The notes: generated from the letters alone by a model not told the origin. 64,000 nucleotides of DNA from Streptomyces sp. NBC_01549 (GCF_026339955.1 NZ_JAPEPW010000002.1:2294001-2358000); one strand, 5' to 3'. Positions 26,727-35,315 are shown, counted from the stretch's first letter. Translations and numbers: made by a program.

Positions 26727-27541
26727 TGCGTATCAGAAGAGGTTTGAGCGCCGCCCTGTTGCTGCTCGGGATCGCCGCGGCGCCCGCCGTGGCCGACTCC
26801 TCCCCCTCCGCGAGTCCGTCGGACGGCAGCAGCGCGCCCACCCAGGCCGGTACGTCGTTCCGTACGGCGACCGAGATCAAGCAGGGCCAGCAGGCCACCG
26901 CCAGCGGGTCCACGGGCGACTACCTGTACTGGTCGTTCCCCGCGGACGCCGGGCAGCGGCCCACCGTGAAGGCGACGGTGAAGCTGCCGGAGGCCTCCAC
27001 GCGGCACGCCGGCCAGACCTGGCAGCTCGACGTCTACGACGGACTGCGGCGCCGCCAGGCCTGCCAGTACGGGGCACAGACACGGACGGCGGCGCAGGAC
27101 GCGGCCACCGTGGAACTGGCCTGCACCCTGCGCACGGTCCGTTCCTGGTCGGAGACCTGGGCCAACGACCCGCTGCCGGGCACGTACTACGTCCGGCTGA
27201 CCGTCACCGGGCTCCAGGCCTCCGACCTGGGTCTGCCCGTCGACGCCAAGGTCGAGGTCGGCTCCAAGGACATCGGCGGTGCGGCCGCGGTGGACGGTTC
27301 GCTGGCGAAGCCGCTGGTGCCCGGCATCGCGACGAGCGCCGAGAAGTCCGACTCCGACTCCGGTTCGTCGACGGCCGCGCTGTCGTCCATCGAGCCCGAC
27401 GACGGCTGGGCCTCCGGCTGGTGGTCCGACCGCTGGGTGTGGACCGCGATCGGCGGCATCCTCGCGGCGCTCGCGGGTATCGGCGGGTATGCGCTGACCC
27501 GGGGGTCGGGACGGCCTTCCCGGGTGCCGCCGGGTGTCTAG
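26726..27541 (+). CDS. Secreted/membrane beta-domain protein coupled to the VWA protein
   Basis: A 271-residue protein with a signal peptide (about 1-23, LSAALLLLGIAAAPAVA) and a Ser/Pro-rich linker (SSPSASPSDGSS). The extracellular beta domain (about 40-190) contains GSTGDYLYWSFPADAGQRPTV and a CQYG...C pair. A Ser/Asp linker and a C-terminal transmembrane helix (about 234-254, WTAIGGILAALAGIGGYAL) follow. Its fold resembles the last domain of the preceding VWA protein (RFYRVDVKPGQELRASVSV). ATG 26726 overlaps the VWA stop as TGATG. Co-translation and shared topology suggest the two proteins work together at the cell surface. No function is known for the pair. Confidence 0.78.
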   Translation: MRIRRGLSAALLLLGIAAAPAVADSSPSASPSDGSSAPTQAGTSFRTATEIKQGQQATASGSTGDYLYWSFPADAGQRPTVKATVKLPEASTRHAGQTWQLDVYDGLRRRQACQYGAQTRTAAQDAATVELACTLRTVRSWSETWANDPLPGTYYVRLTVTGLQASDLGLPVDAKVEVGSKDIGGAAAVDGSLAKPLVPGIATSAEKSDSDSGSSTAALSSIEPDDGWASGWWSDRWVWTAIGGILAALAGIGGYALTRGSGRPSRVPPGV

Positions 27542-27567
27542 GCACACGTAGGCACACGCAGGCGCCC

Positions 27568-27620
27568 ATGACGGCTCCATGACGGCTCCATGACGGCTCC
27601 ATGACGGCTCCATGACGGCG
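27568..27620. repeat. 11-base tandem repeat ATGACGGCTCC
   Basis: Four perfect copies and a partial fifth, just after the stop of the VWA-partner gene and directly before a terminator hairpin. A shorter 10-base repeat (GGCACACGTA / GGCACACGCA) precedes it at 27541-27560. Confidence 0.9.
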
Positions 27621-27622
27621 AA

Positions 27623-27653
27623 GGCCCGCCGTGCCCCCTCGGCACGGCGGGCC
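27623..27653. terminator. Hairpin between the VWA operon and the HxlR gene
   Basis: A 13-bp perfect stem, GGCCCGCCGTGCC (27623-27635) with GGCACGGCGGGCC (27641-27653), loop of 5, in the convergent gap. Confidence 0.8.
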
Positions 27654-27755
27654 TCGTCCCCCGTCCCCCGTCCCCGTCCGCGTCCGCGTTCCGGTCCGGT
27701 CCGGTCCGGTGAGGTGCTGGGCCGACAACACGGCTGGAGAACCCGCGCACAGGCG

Positions 27756-28391
27756 TCACTCCCCGCGCAGCACCTTCGCGAGGGTGCTCTCCCCCGTGAC
27801 CTCGATCCGTCCAGCGCGTACCGCGTCCGGCACGGTCGAGATCCCGCGGCTCACATCCGTGCAGGTCTCGGTGTCGAGGCGCAGCCGCACGTCCGGCTCC
27901 TCCGGGGCAGGCCCGTCCCCGTAAACGGGCCCTTCCTCGGTGCCCAGCCACACATGGAACTCCCCCTCGTCCAGGCGGACTTCGACGAGCCCTTCGCCGC
28001 CCTCCCCCGCCAGGCCCCGCAACAGTGGCAGCGCGAACCAGTGCGCACGCACGGCGTCCGTGGCCCCGCGCTCGCCCAGCGAGGGCGCGCCCCACTCGCC
28101 CAGCGCCTGCAACACGGGCAGCAACTCCCGTCCCCGGCCGGTGAGTTCATAGACGTACGCGGCACCCGGCGGCGGCAGTCGGCGCCGGGTCGTCAGTCCG
28201 TCGCGTTCCATGTCCTTGAGCCGGGAGGCGAGGACGTCCGTGCTCACGCCCGGCAGATCCGCGTGCAGATCGGTGTAGCGGCGCGGGCCGCCGAGCAGCT
28301 CGCGGACGATCAGGAGGGTCCAGCGGTCACCGACGGCGTCGAGCGCGCGGGCCGCGGAACAGTACTGGTCGTAGCTTCGGCGAGGTGACAT
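27756..28391 (-). CDS. HxlR-family winged-helix regulator
   Basis: Starting at ATG 28391, the 211-residue protein has the HxlR/MarR-like winged helix at about 5-95 (CSAARALDAVGDRWTLLIVRELLGGPRRYTDL, then LPGVSTDVLASRLKDMERDGL). A C-terminal SCP2-like domain of about 90 residues follows, common in actinobacterial HxlR proteins. HxlR proteins sense small electrophiles, redox state or ligands; the signal is unknown here. It is divergent from the aminotransferase gene. The 86-bp shared promoter has two TTGG-W-N3-W-CCAA palindromes 21 bp apart (28414-28448). It therefore probably represses itself and the aminotransferase. No clear ribosome site is seen; a start a few codons upstream (28412 or 28430) is possible. 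Confidence 0.82.
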   Translation of the reverse strand: MSPRRSYDQYCSAARALDAVGDRWTLLIVRELLGGPRRYTDLHADLPGVSTDVLASRLKDMERDGLTTRRRLPPPGAAYVYELTGRGRELLPVLQALGEWGAPSLGERGATDAVRAHWFALPLLRGLAGEGGEGLVEVRLDEGEFHVWLGTEEGPVYGDGPAPEEPDVRLRLDTETCTDVSRGISTVPDAVRAGRIEVTGESTLAKVLRGE

Positions 28392-28413
28392 GCGACGCAG
28401 TCTAGACATGTTG

Positions 28414-28448
28414 TTGGACTTTCCAAGCACTCACTTGGTAAAACCAAG
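28414..28448. promoter_or_regulatory. Putative paired HxlR operators
   Basis: TTGGA-CTT-TCCAA (28414-28426) and CTTGGT-AAA-ACCAAG (28434-28448; core TTGGT-AAA-ACCAA from 28435) are 21 bp apart, that is two helical turns. They lie between the divergent HxlR and aminotransferase starts. Confidence 0.6.
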
Positions 28449-28476
28449 CAACACCACGAACCGGAGGACACAGCGC

Positions 28477-29685
28477 ATGGAGTTCCGGCAGTCGAGCAAG
28501 CTCAGCGAGGTCTGTTACGAGATCCGCGGCCCGGTGATCGAGCAGGCCGACGCACTGGAGGCGGCGGGCCACAGCGTGCTGCGTCTCAACACCGGAAACC
28601 CCGCGGCCTTCGGTTTCGAGGCGCCGGAGGAGATCCTCCAGGACATGATCCGGATGCTGCCGCAGGCGCACGGCTACACCGACTCGCGCGGCATCCTCTC
28701 CGCCCGCCGCGCGGTCGCCCAGCGCTACCAGGAACGGGGCCTGGAGGTCGACGTGGACGACGTCTTCCTCGGCAACGGCGTCTCCGAACTGGTCTCCATG
28801 GCGGTCCAGGCGCTGGTCGAGGACGGCGACGAAGTGCTCATCCCCGCCCCGGACTTCCCCCTCTGGACGGCCGTCACGACCCTCGCGGGCGGCAAGGCGG
28901 TCCACTACCTCTGCGACGAACAGTCCGACTGGTACCCGGACCTGGCCGACATGGAGTCGAAGATCACCGACCGCACCCGCGCGGTCGTCATCATCAACCC
29001 CAACAACCCGACCGGCGCGGTCTACCCCCAGGAGATCATCGAGGGCATCCTCGACCTCGCCCGCCGGCACGGCTTGATGGTCTTCGCGGACGAGATCTAC
29101 GACCAGATCCTGTACGACGACGCGGTCCACCACTCGGCCGCGGCGCTCGCCCCCGACCTGGTGGTCCTCACCTTCTGCGGCCTGTCCAAGACCTACCGCG
29201 TGGCGGGCTTCCGCTCGGGCTGGCTGGTGGTGACGGGCCCTAAGCAGCACGCCCGTAACTACCTGGAGGGCCTGACCATGCTGGCCTCCATGCGGCTGTG
29301 CGCCAACGCGCCCGCCCAGTACGCCATCCAGGCCGCGCTCGGCGGCCGCCAGTCCATCCACGAACTGACCGCGCCCGGCGGCCGCCTCCACGAACAGCGC
29401 AACCGGGTCTGGGAGAAGCTGAACGAGATCCCGGGCGTCTCCTGCGTCAAACCGAAGGGCGCGCTGTACGCCTTCCCCCGCATCGACCCCGAGGTCCACA
29501 AGATCCACGACGACGAGAAGTTCGTCCTGGACCTCCTCCTCCGCGAGAAGATCCAGGTCGTCCAGGGCACCGGCTTCAACTGGCCCCGCCCCGACCACTT
29601 CCGTATCCTCACCCTCCCGCACGCCGACGACCTGGACGCGGCGATCAGCCGGATCGGGCGGTTCCTGGGCGGGTATCGGCAGTAG
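28477..29685 (+). CDS. Alanine-type PLP aminotransferase (AlaA-like)
   Basis: A 402-residue class I aminotransferase close to AlaA/AlaC-type pyruvate-forming aminotransferases. Visible motifs are SSKLSEVCYEIRGPV at the N-terminus, LRLNTGNPAAFGFEAPEEI, YTDSRGILSARRA, INPNNPTGAVYP (about 170-181), DEIYDQILYD and SLSKTYR-type FCGLSKTYRVAGFRSGW with the PLP lysine near 235. It would transfer amino groups between alanine or a similar amino acid and 2-oxoglutarate. GGAGGA sits 8 bases before ATG 28477. Control is probably by the divergent HxlR protein through the palindromes at 28414-28448, which lie in its promoter. No pathway partner is adjacent. Confidence 0.88.
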   Translation: MEFRQSSKLSEVCYEIRGPVIEQADALEAAGHSVLRLNTGNPAAFGFEAPEEILQDMIRMLPQAHGYTDSRGILSARRAVAQRYQERGLEVDVDDVFLGNGVSELVSMAVQALVEDGDEVLIPAPDFPLWTAVTTLAGGKAVHYLCDEQSDWYPDLADMESKITDRTRAVVIINPNNPTGAVYPQEIIEGILDLARRHGLMVFADEIYDQILYDDAVHHSAAALAPDLVVLTFCGLSKTYRVAGFRSGWLVVTGPKQHARNYLEGLTMLASMRLCANAPAQYAIQAALGGRQSIHELTAPGGRLHEQRNRVWEKLNEIPGVSCVKPKGALYAFPRIDPEVHKIHDDEKFVLDLLLREKIQVVQGTGFNWPRPDHFRILTLPHADDLDAAISRIGRFLGGYRQ

Positions 29686-29777
29686 AGCCGCCGTATGGCG
29701 CACTCCGACCTGCGGACCGCCGGGGGCGATGACACCGTACGGAAGGAGTGACAGGACCGGAGAAGGGTGTGTCTGCG

Positions 29778-30377
29778 ATGGGTGACCTGCTCCTCGTGCG
29801 GCACGGCGAGACCGAGTGGTCCTTGTCCGGGCGGCACACCGGGTCGACCGACATCCCGCTGACGGAGAACGGTCGCGCGCAGGCCAAGCGGCTGGCCCCG
29901 CTGATCGCCTCGCACCGCATCGCGGCGGCGTTCGTGAGCCCGATGCGGCGGGCGCGGGAGACGGCGCGGCTGGCCGGGGTCGACGGCGCGCGGGTCGACG
30001 CGGACCTGTGCGAGTGGGACTACGGCGGGTACGAAGGCGTCACGACCGTGGAGATCCACCGGACCCGGCCCGACTGGTTCCTGTTCGACGACGGTGTCGC
30101 GCCGGGGCCGCCGGAGCATCCCGGGGAGAGCCCGGAGCAGGTCGGGGCACGGGCGGAGCGGATGCTCGCCAAGGTCGACGCGGCGCTCGCCGAGGCGGAG
30201 GGCAGTGTCGTCGTCTTCTCCCACGGGCACTTTCTGCGGGTGCTGACCGCGCGACGGCTGGGGCTGCGGGCTTCGGACGGCGCGTTGTTCCAGCTCGCCA
30301 CCGGGACGGTGAGCCGGCTGAGCACCGAGCATCGGCGGCATGTCGTCGCGGGCTGGAATGTCAGACCCCCGTCGTAG
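29778..30377 (+). CDS. Histidine phosphatase-family protein (phosphoglycerate mutase-like)
   Basis: A 199-residue member of the histidine phosphatase superfamily. The RHG motif LLLVRHGETEWS (5-16) carries the phospho-accepting His, TGSTDIPLTENGRAQAKRL follows, and a second catalytic His is in VVFSHGHFLRVLTARRLG (about 147-164). FVSPMRRARETARL gives the phosphate-binding Arg. The small size and the acid/base Glu region (CEWDYGGYEG) fit broad-specificity sugar phosphatases or GpmB-like proteins rather than glycolytic mutase. ATG 29778 is used; a GTG 9 bases earlier is an alternative. The next gene follows after 61 bp, possibly in one transcript. Confidence 0.82.
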   Translation: MGDLLLVRHGETEWSLSGRHTGSTDIPLTENGRAQAKRLAPLIASHRIAAAFVSPMRRARETARLAGVDGARVDADLCEWDYGGYEGVTTVEIHRTRPDWFLFDDGVAPGPPEHPGESPEQVGARAERMLAKVDAALAEAEGSVVVFSHGHFLRVLTARRLGLRASDGALFQLATGTVSRLSTEHRRHVVAGWNVRPPS

Positions 30378-30438
30378 TCTTCGACTGCGCGCTCAGCCAC
30401 CGACAACCGGCGGCTGACGCACGGAAAGGGGAGCCGTC

Positions 30439-31068
30439 ATGACACGACCGCCGACCGTCGCGCAGCGGCGTGTCATCGACGCGGCGGATCCGGTGACCGG
30501 GCGGTTGCAGGGGACGGACGCACAGCTCGCCGCGCTGGTGAAGCGGGGGCTGGCCTTCCGGCATCCGCGCCCGCCGCACGACCACTTTCTGACGCCCGCC
30601 GGGCACCGGATACGGGACACGCCCGAACCGCCGACGGCCCCTGAGCCTCCCACCGCCCCCTCCGACTCGGGCGTGTTCACCGCGCGGATCGGTGGCGAGG
30701 AGGGCCCCGGCGGCGGACCCTCTCGGCTGCGGGAGGTGCACAGTGCCTGGCAGGGGCTGCTGGAGCTGCGGCGGATGACCAGCCGGGACGGGGCCGTGGA
30801 CCGTCCGTGCGGGTGGGAGCGTACGCATCTGGTGCAGGCCGCCGCGCTCGCCCTGGAGGCCGCCGGGCACCGCCCCGCGGCGGCGGAAGGGCCCGGCTAT
30901 CGGGTGCGGGCGACTCCACAGCCGGAGGCCGTCGCCGTGCGCGAGCCGGACGCCGAGGCCCTGCGGGCCTGTGCGGCCACGCTGGAGAAGGCGGGCTGGC
31001 AGGTCGGCGAGCACACGGAGCCGCGTACGGGAGCACGGTATGTGCTTGCCTCACCGCGGCGGGCCTGA
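30439..31068 (+). CDS. Hypothetical protein, 209 residues
   Basis: I do not recognise this family. The protein has no signal peptide or membrane helix. It begins MTRPPTVAQRRVIDAADP, as if with a small HTH-like or adaptor segment (AQLAALVKRGLAFRHP), then has a Pro-rich linker (TPEPPTAPEPPTAPSDSG). A C-terminal alpha/beta region follows with two similar stretches, HLVQAAALALEAAGHRPAA and ALRACAATLEKAGWQVGEH. These could be paired nucleotide- or ligand-binding half-domains. GGGGAG precedes ATG 30439. It lies 61 bp after the phosphatase gene and is convergent with the HxlR relic. Codon use is normal for the window. Confidence 0.7.
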   Translation: MTRPPTVAQRRVIDAADPVTGRLQGTDAQLAALVKRGLAFRHPRPPHDHFLTPAGHRIRDTPEPPTAPEPPTAPSDSGVFTARIGGEEGPGGGPSRLREVHSAWQGLLELRRMTSRDGAVDRPCGWERTHLVQAAALALEAAGHRPAAAEGPGYRVRATPQPEAVAVREPDAEALRACAATLEKAGWQVGEHTEPRTGARYVLASPRRA

Positions 31069-31128
31069 CGGCCCTTCTCCACGGCCGTCGGCCCAGGGCG
31101 CTCGCGAACCCGCCCCGCGGGGCGCGGG

Positions 31129-31314
31129 CTACGCGTCCAGCAGCTCCGGGCTGTGCTGGGCGTCGTAGGCCGCGCGTGACTCGGCGATCGTGACGCGGTG
31201 ACGCTCGGCCCAGTCCGTCAGCGACAGCAGGGTGGCATGCAACTCGTGGGCCACCGGGGTGAGTTCGTACTCGACCTTGGGCGGGACCGTCGGGTGGACG
31301 GTCCGGGTGAGAAG
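31129..31314 (-). pseudogene. HxlR-family regulator, C-terminal fragment
   Basis: The reverse strand reads LLTRTVHPTVPPKVEYELTP followed by VAHELHATLLSLTDWAERHR and ends at 31129. This is the wing and last helix of an HxlR-family regulator (RTVHPTVPPKVEYELTP is a family hallmark). The first helix-turn-helix half, about 60-70 residues, is missing. Upstream DNA passes directly into an N-terminally truncated MFS transporter on the other strand. The usual divergent regulator/transporter pair has evidently been joined by a deletion that took both promoters. Confidence 0.75.
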
Positions 31315-31315
31315 G

Positions 31316-32434
31316 GCCGTCGTCCTCGGCATGCTGGTCGCGCTCTTCCCCGAACCGCGTGAACAGGCCCGAGCCATCGCGGTGTTCAGCGCGGTCGGCG
31401 CGGCGGGCGGGGCGCTCGGCACGTTCCTCGGCGGGGCGCTGACCCAGACGGTCGGCTGGCACTGGATCTTTCTGATCAACCTGCCGATCGGAGTGGTGGC
31501 GTGGGTCGCCGCGCTCCGGATCCTCGCCCCGGAGGAGGGAGCCGGGCTCGGTAAGGGCGCCGACTATCAGGGCGCGGCACTGGTCACGGGTGCGCTGATG
31601 CTGACGGTGTACACGATCGTCGGCGCCGGCGACCGGGCCCTGGGTACCACGCTCACCCTGGCCGTGGTCGCTCTCGGCCTCTACGGCGGCTTCGTCCTGC
31701 GTCAGGCGCGGGCCGCGCGTCCGCTGCTGCGGTTGCGGCTCTTCCGCTCCCGCGCCCTGAGCGGTGCGAACGGGGTGCAGATCCTGATGGTCGCGGGGAT
31801 GTTCGGCTTCCAGTACATCGGCGCGCTCTACCTCCAACGCGTCCTTGGGTACGGCGAGTTGGCCACCGGCACCGCGTTCCTTCCGGCGCCGATCGCGATC
31901 GGGGTGCTGATGCTGACCTTGTCCGCGAGGACGATCGCCCGGTTCGGACCGTACCGCGTACTGCTCGCCGGGCTCGTTCTCATCACCGGCGGCTTGGCCC
32001 TGCTGAGCCGGGCCCCGGCCGACGGCTCGTACGTCGCCGACGTACTGCCGGCGATGCTGCTGCTCGCCGCCGGCTTCGCGGCCGCGATGCCCGCGGTGAC
32101 GGGGCTCGCCATGACGGGCACCCGGGAGGAGGACGCGGGGCTGGCCTCCGGGCTCTTCAACACCACTCAGGTGGTGGGCGGTTCGCTGGGGCTGGCCGTG
32201 CTGACCACGTTGGCGGCGAGTCGTACGGAGCGTCTGACCGGCGGGGGCGAGGGGGCCGTGTCGGCCACGGCGGACGGTTACCGGCTGGCGTTCACGGTGG
32301 CCGCGGGGATCGCGGTGGTGGCCCTGGTGCTGGCGGCGGCGATCCTGCGGCCGGGACGGGGACACGTCCCGCACGTCTCCACCGCCAGGCCCGAGCCCTC
32401 GATGACGCGCCTTTCCCCTCGCGACCGGACCTGA
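31316..32434 (+). pseudogene. MFS drug-efflux-type transporter (DHA2), N-terminally truncated
   Basis: From about 31316 the frame reads LGMLVALFPEPREQARAIAV, then GGALTQTVGWHWIFLINLPIG and eight or nine more hydrophobic helices to 32434. This is a DHA2-type (14-helix) multidrug transporter starting around its fourth helix. The first ~110 residues, including motif A, are missing. They end exactly where the HxlR fragment begins, so a deletion removed the promoters and starts of both genes. An ATG at 31331 exists but has no ribosome site, and a transporter lacking the first helices would not function. The downstream part is undamaged, so the deletion is probably recent. Confidence 0.75.
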
Positions 32435-32537
32435 CCAGGACTGCCGGCTCAGACCCTGCCCCAGGGGCACCCGGCAGCCGTGGAGAGAGCGCCAACTCGG
32501 TCCCGTTGCACGGGTGTACGCCGACTGCAATCTCTGG

Positions 32538-32552
32538 TAGGAAACTTTCCTA
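32538..32552. promoter_or_regulatory. Chitosanase operator (CsnR-type palindrome)
   Basis: Perfect palindrome TAGGAAA-C-TTTCCTA, 40 bp before the chitosanase start. A palindrome in this position is known to bind the ROK-family repressor CsnR in Streptomyces chitosanase genes. No csnR gene is in the window. Confidence 0.7.
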
Positions 32553-32591
32553 ACAGTAAGTGGACGCAACACTCCCCTCATCGGAGGTACC

Positions 32592-33419
32592 GTGCACACC
32601 CCCCACACAGGTCCCCAGCTCCACACCTCACGGCGCACACTGCTCACCCTGATCGGAGCCTCGCTGGTGGCAGGCCCCCTCCTCGCGGCCCAGTCCCAGG
32701 CCGCCGCGGCCGGCGGTCTGGACGACCCGGCGAAGAAGGAGATCGCCATGAAGCTGGTCTCCAGCGCGGAGAACTCCTCACTGGACTGGAAGGCGCAGTA
32801 CAAGTACATCGAGGACATCGGTGACGGGCGCGGCTACACGGCCGGTATCATCGGCTTCTGTTCGGGCACCGGCGACATGCTGGACCTGGTCGAGCTGTAC
32901 ACGCAGCGCAAGCCGGGCAATGTCCTCGCCAAGTACCTGCCCGCCCTGCGCCAGGTGAACGGCAGCGACTCGCACCAGGGCCTCGACCCCGGCTTCCCCG
33001 CCGACTGGCGCAAGGCCGCCCAGGACTCGGCGTTCCAGCAGGCCCAGAACGACGAGCGGGACCGGGTCTACTTCAACCCCGCCGTCGCCCAGGGCAAGAC
33101 CGACGGCATCGGTGTCCTCGGCCAGTTCGCCTACTACGACGCCATCGTGATGCACGGCGACGGCACCGACAGCACCAGTTTCAGCAACATCCGCAGGCGC
33201 GCCCTGGCCAAGGCCAAGCCGCCGGCCCAGGGCGGCAACGAGGTGACGTATCTGAACGCCTTCCTCGACGCGCGCGTCTGGGCGATGAAGCAGGAGGAGG
33301 CCCACTCCGACACCACCCGGGTCGACACCGAGCAGCGGGTGTTCCTGCAGAAGCGGAACCTGAATCTGGATCCGCCACTGGACTGGAAGGTGTACGGCGA
33401 CAGTTACCACATCGGCTGA
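32592..33419 (+). CDS. csnA: Secreted chitosanase, GH46
   Basis: A 275-residue exported endo-chitosanase that cleaves beta-1,4 bonds in chitosan. The signal peptide has a twin-arginine pattern (TSRRTLLTLIGASLVAG), cleaved after about residue 40. The mature domain keeps the GH46 catalytic pair: Glu60 in SSAENSSLDW and Asp78 in EDIGDGRGYTAG, matching Glu22 and Asp40 of the S. sp. N174 enzyme, 18 residues apart. Start GTG 32592 follows GGAGGTACC. The gene is monocistronic: the upstream TAGGAAA-C-TTTCCTA palindrome suggests induction by chitosan oligomers, and hairpins follow downstream (33617-33710). Confidence 0.93.
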   Translation: MHTPHTGPQLHTSRRTLLTLIGASLVAGPLLAAQSQAAAAGGLDDPAKKEIAMKLVSSAENSSLDWKAQYKYIEDIGDGRGYTAGIIGFCSGTGDMLDLVELYTQRKPGNVLAKYLPALRQVNGSDSHQGLDPGFPADWRKAAQDSAFQQAQNDERDRVYFNPAVAQGKTDGIGVLGQFAYYDAIVMHGDGTDSTSFSNIRRRALAKAKPPAQGGNEVTYLNAFLDARVWAMKQEEAHSDTTRVDTEQRVFLQKRNLNLDPPLDWKVYGDSYHIG

Positions 33420-33771
33420 GACCGAGACCCGGCCCCCGGGGTGCGGAGCCGGACCCGCTCCGCTACGCGCCCGCCACCGCGGGGCCGGGACCGGTGTGCC
33501 GGTCCGCGATCTCCTCGCCCGGCTCCGTCGGGGCCGTGACCTCGTCGTCGTCCCGGCTGCGGATGCGCGTCGTCGCGACCACCATGACGGAAGCCGTTCG
33601 AAGAGAGCGGAGACCGTTCCGGGGCGCGCACGTCCATGCACGCCCCGGAGACGGCCGCCGTGGACCCCGCTCGGGTCCACGGCTACCGGCCGAGGGCCGT
33701 CCCCCTCGGCCGGAGATCAAGTGCCGGACGGGTCCAAGTGCCTTACGGCCCAAGGAGATCGCGAACGGCGG
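33420..33771. other. Convergent gap with several hairpins
   Basis: 352 bp between chitosanase and the deaminase gene. A 40-residue reverse frame (33463-33585, MVVATTRIRSRDDDEVTAP) could be a tiny gene but is unsupported. Hairpins: TCCGGGGCG...CGCCCCGGA (about 33615-33647), CCGTGGACCC...GGGTCCACGG (33659-33683) and GGCCGAGGG...CCCTCGGCC region (about 33690-33710). These probably end both transcripts. Confidence 0.5.
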
Positions 33772-35160
33772 TCAGGCCTGCGCGGCGATCCGCGCGAGGC
33801 GCTGTGCCTCTTCCCGCGTGGCGCGGGCGATGGCGTCCTCGTCGACGTGCAGGAGCCGACTGTTCTCCACCACCGGCTCGCCATTGACGAGTGAGAGCGT
33901 GACCGGGGCCGCCGCGCCGAAGACCAGCGCGGTGACCGGGTCGGCGATCGAGGCGTGCGCGAGGGTGTCCAGCTTCCACAGCACGAGGTCGGCGAGCTTG
34001 CCCGGCTCCAGGGAGCCGATCTCCGCCGCCCTGCCCAGGACCTGGGCGCCGCCGTAGGTGCCCAGGCGCAGCGTCTGACGGGCGTTCAGGGCGGCTTCCC
34101 GGTGGGCGCCGAGGCGGTTGATGAGGAGGGCGTTGCGCAGTTCGGTGTGGAGTTCGCCGGACTCGTTCGAGGCGGTGCCGTCGACGCCGAGGCCGACCGG
34201 GACGCCGGCCGCGAGCATGTCGGGGACGCGGGCGATACCGGCCGCGAGACGGGCGTTGGACGAGGGACAGTGGGCGACACCGGTCTTCGTACGGGCGAAG
34301 GCGGCGATGTCGGAGTCGTTCATGTGGACGCAGTGCGCCATCCACACGTCCTCGCCGAGCCAGCCGGTGGACTCGAAGTACTCGGTCGGACCCATGCCGA
34401 ACAGCTCCTTGCAGAACTGCTCCTCCTCCACGGTCTCCGAGCCGTGCGTGTGCAGCCGTACACCCTTGCGGCGGGCCAACTCCGCGCCCTGTCGCATGAG
34501 TTCGGTGGAGACGGAGAAGGGCGAGCAGGGCGCGACGGCCACCTGGGTCATGGCACCGAAGGAGGGGTCGTGGTGTTCGTCGACGGTCGCCTCGGTGGCG
34601 GCGAGGGCGCCTTCGAGGGTCTCGACGGCGAAGTCCGGCGGCAACCCGCCGTCCTTCTCGCTGCGGTCCATGGAGCCCCGGGCGAGGGTGAAGCGGACGC
34701 CCATCTCGCGGGCGGCCCGGATGATGGCGCCGGACAGGTCGCCGGAGCCCTCCGGGAAGACGTAGTGGTGGTCCATGGCGGTGGTGACACCGCCGCGGGC
34801 CATCATGGCGAGGGAGCCCTGCGCGGCGGCGGACACCATCGGCTCGTCGATGCGTGCCCAGGTCGGGTAGAGCGCGACGAGCCAGTTGAAGAGGTTGTGG
34901 TCGGTGGCCAGGCCCCGGGTGATCCACTGGTAGAAGTGGTGGTGGGTGTTGACCAGGCCGGGGGTCACCAGGTGGCCCGTGGCGTCGATACGGCGTACGA
35001 CGTTCTCCAGGCCCTCCGGGGCCCTGCCGGCGCCGAGCGACTCGATGCGGTTGCCCGCGACGACGACATGCCCCGATGCGTACTCGGTGTCGCCCGCGTC
35101 CACCGTCGCGATCGCACAGTTCTCGATGACGATGCGCCGGTCTTCCGCCGATGCTGCCAT
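33772..35160 (-). CDS. 8-oxoguanine / guanine deaminase-family amidohydrolase
   Basis: A 462-residue metal-dependent deaminase of the ATZ/TRZ-guanine deaminase superfamily, close to bacterial 8-oxoguanine deaminases. The metal site begins with VNTHHHFYQWITRGLA (about 68-83), followed by a histidine in HTHGSETVEEEQF (about 230-242), VWMAHCVHMND and VGLGVDGTASNESGEL with the catalytic Asp (about 318). It would deaminate a purine base (8-oxoguanine to urate, or guanine to xanthine), feeding the urate pathway encoded upstream. ATG 35160 follows AAGGACGCACC. It is last in the purine gene row, 155 bp after urate oxidase, and could be read from the same promoter. Specificity cannot be fixed by eye. 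Confidence 0.85.
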   Translation of the reverse strand: MAASAEDRRIVIENCAIATVDAGDTEYASGHVVVAGNRIESLGAGRAPEGLENVVRRIDATGHLVTPGLVNTHHHFYQWITRGLATDHNLFNWLVALYPTWARIDEPMVSAAAQGSLAMMARGGVTTAMDHHYVFPEGSGDLSGAIIRAAREMGVRFTLARGSMDRSEKDGGLPPDFAVETLEGALAATEATVDEHHDPSFGAMTQVAVAPCSPFSVSTELMRQGAELARRKGVRLHTHGSETVEEEQFCKELFGMGPTEYFESTGWLGEDVWMAHCVHMNDSDIAAFARTKTGVAHCPSSNARLAAGIARVPDMLAAGVPVGLGVDGTASNESGELHTELRNALLINRLGAHREAALNARQTLRLGTYGGAQVLGRAAEIGSLEPGKLADLVLWKLDTLAHASIADPVTALVFGAAAPVTLSLVNGEPVVENSRLLHVDEDAIARATREEAQRLARIAAQA

Positions 35161-35315
35161 GGTGCGTCCTTCTTCGTTTCGAGGGGTGGGCACGGCAGGG
35201 CCCTGGGAGGTTTGAGTGCCGCGGCTGTCGACGCCACGGGTGCCGAAGGAGGGGACCTTCGCCAAGTCCTCAGGTGGGTTCGGAGGTTGGCTCGGAAGGT
35301 GGCTCAGCAGGTGGC

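Noticed and set aside
33463..33585. Tiny reverse frame after chitosanase (40 codons)
   Set aside because: Acidic short frame in a terminator-rich gap with no homologue I recognise; evidence too thin to call a gene.
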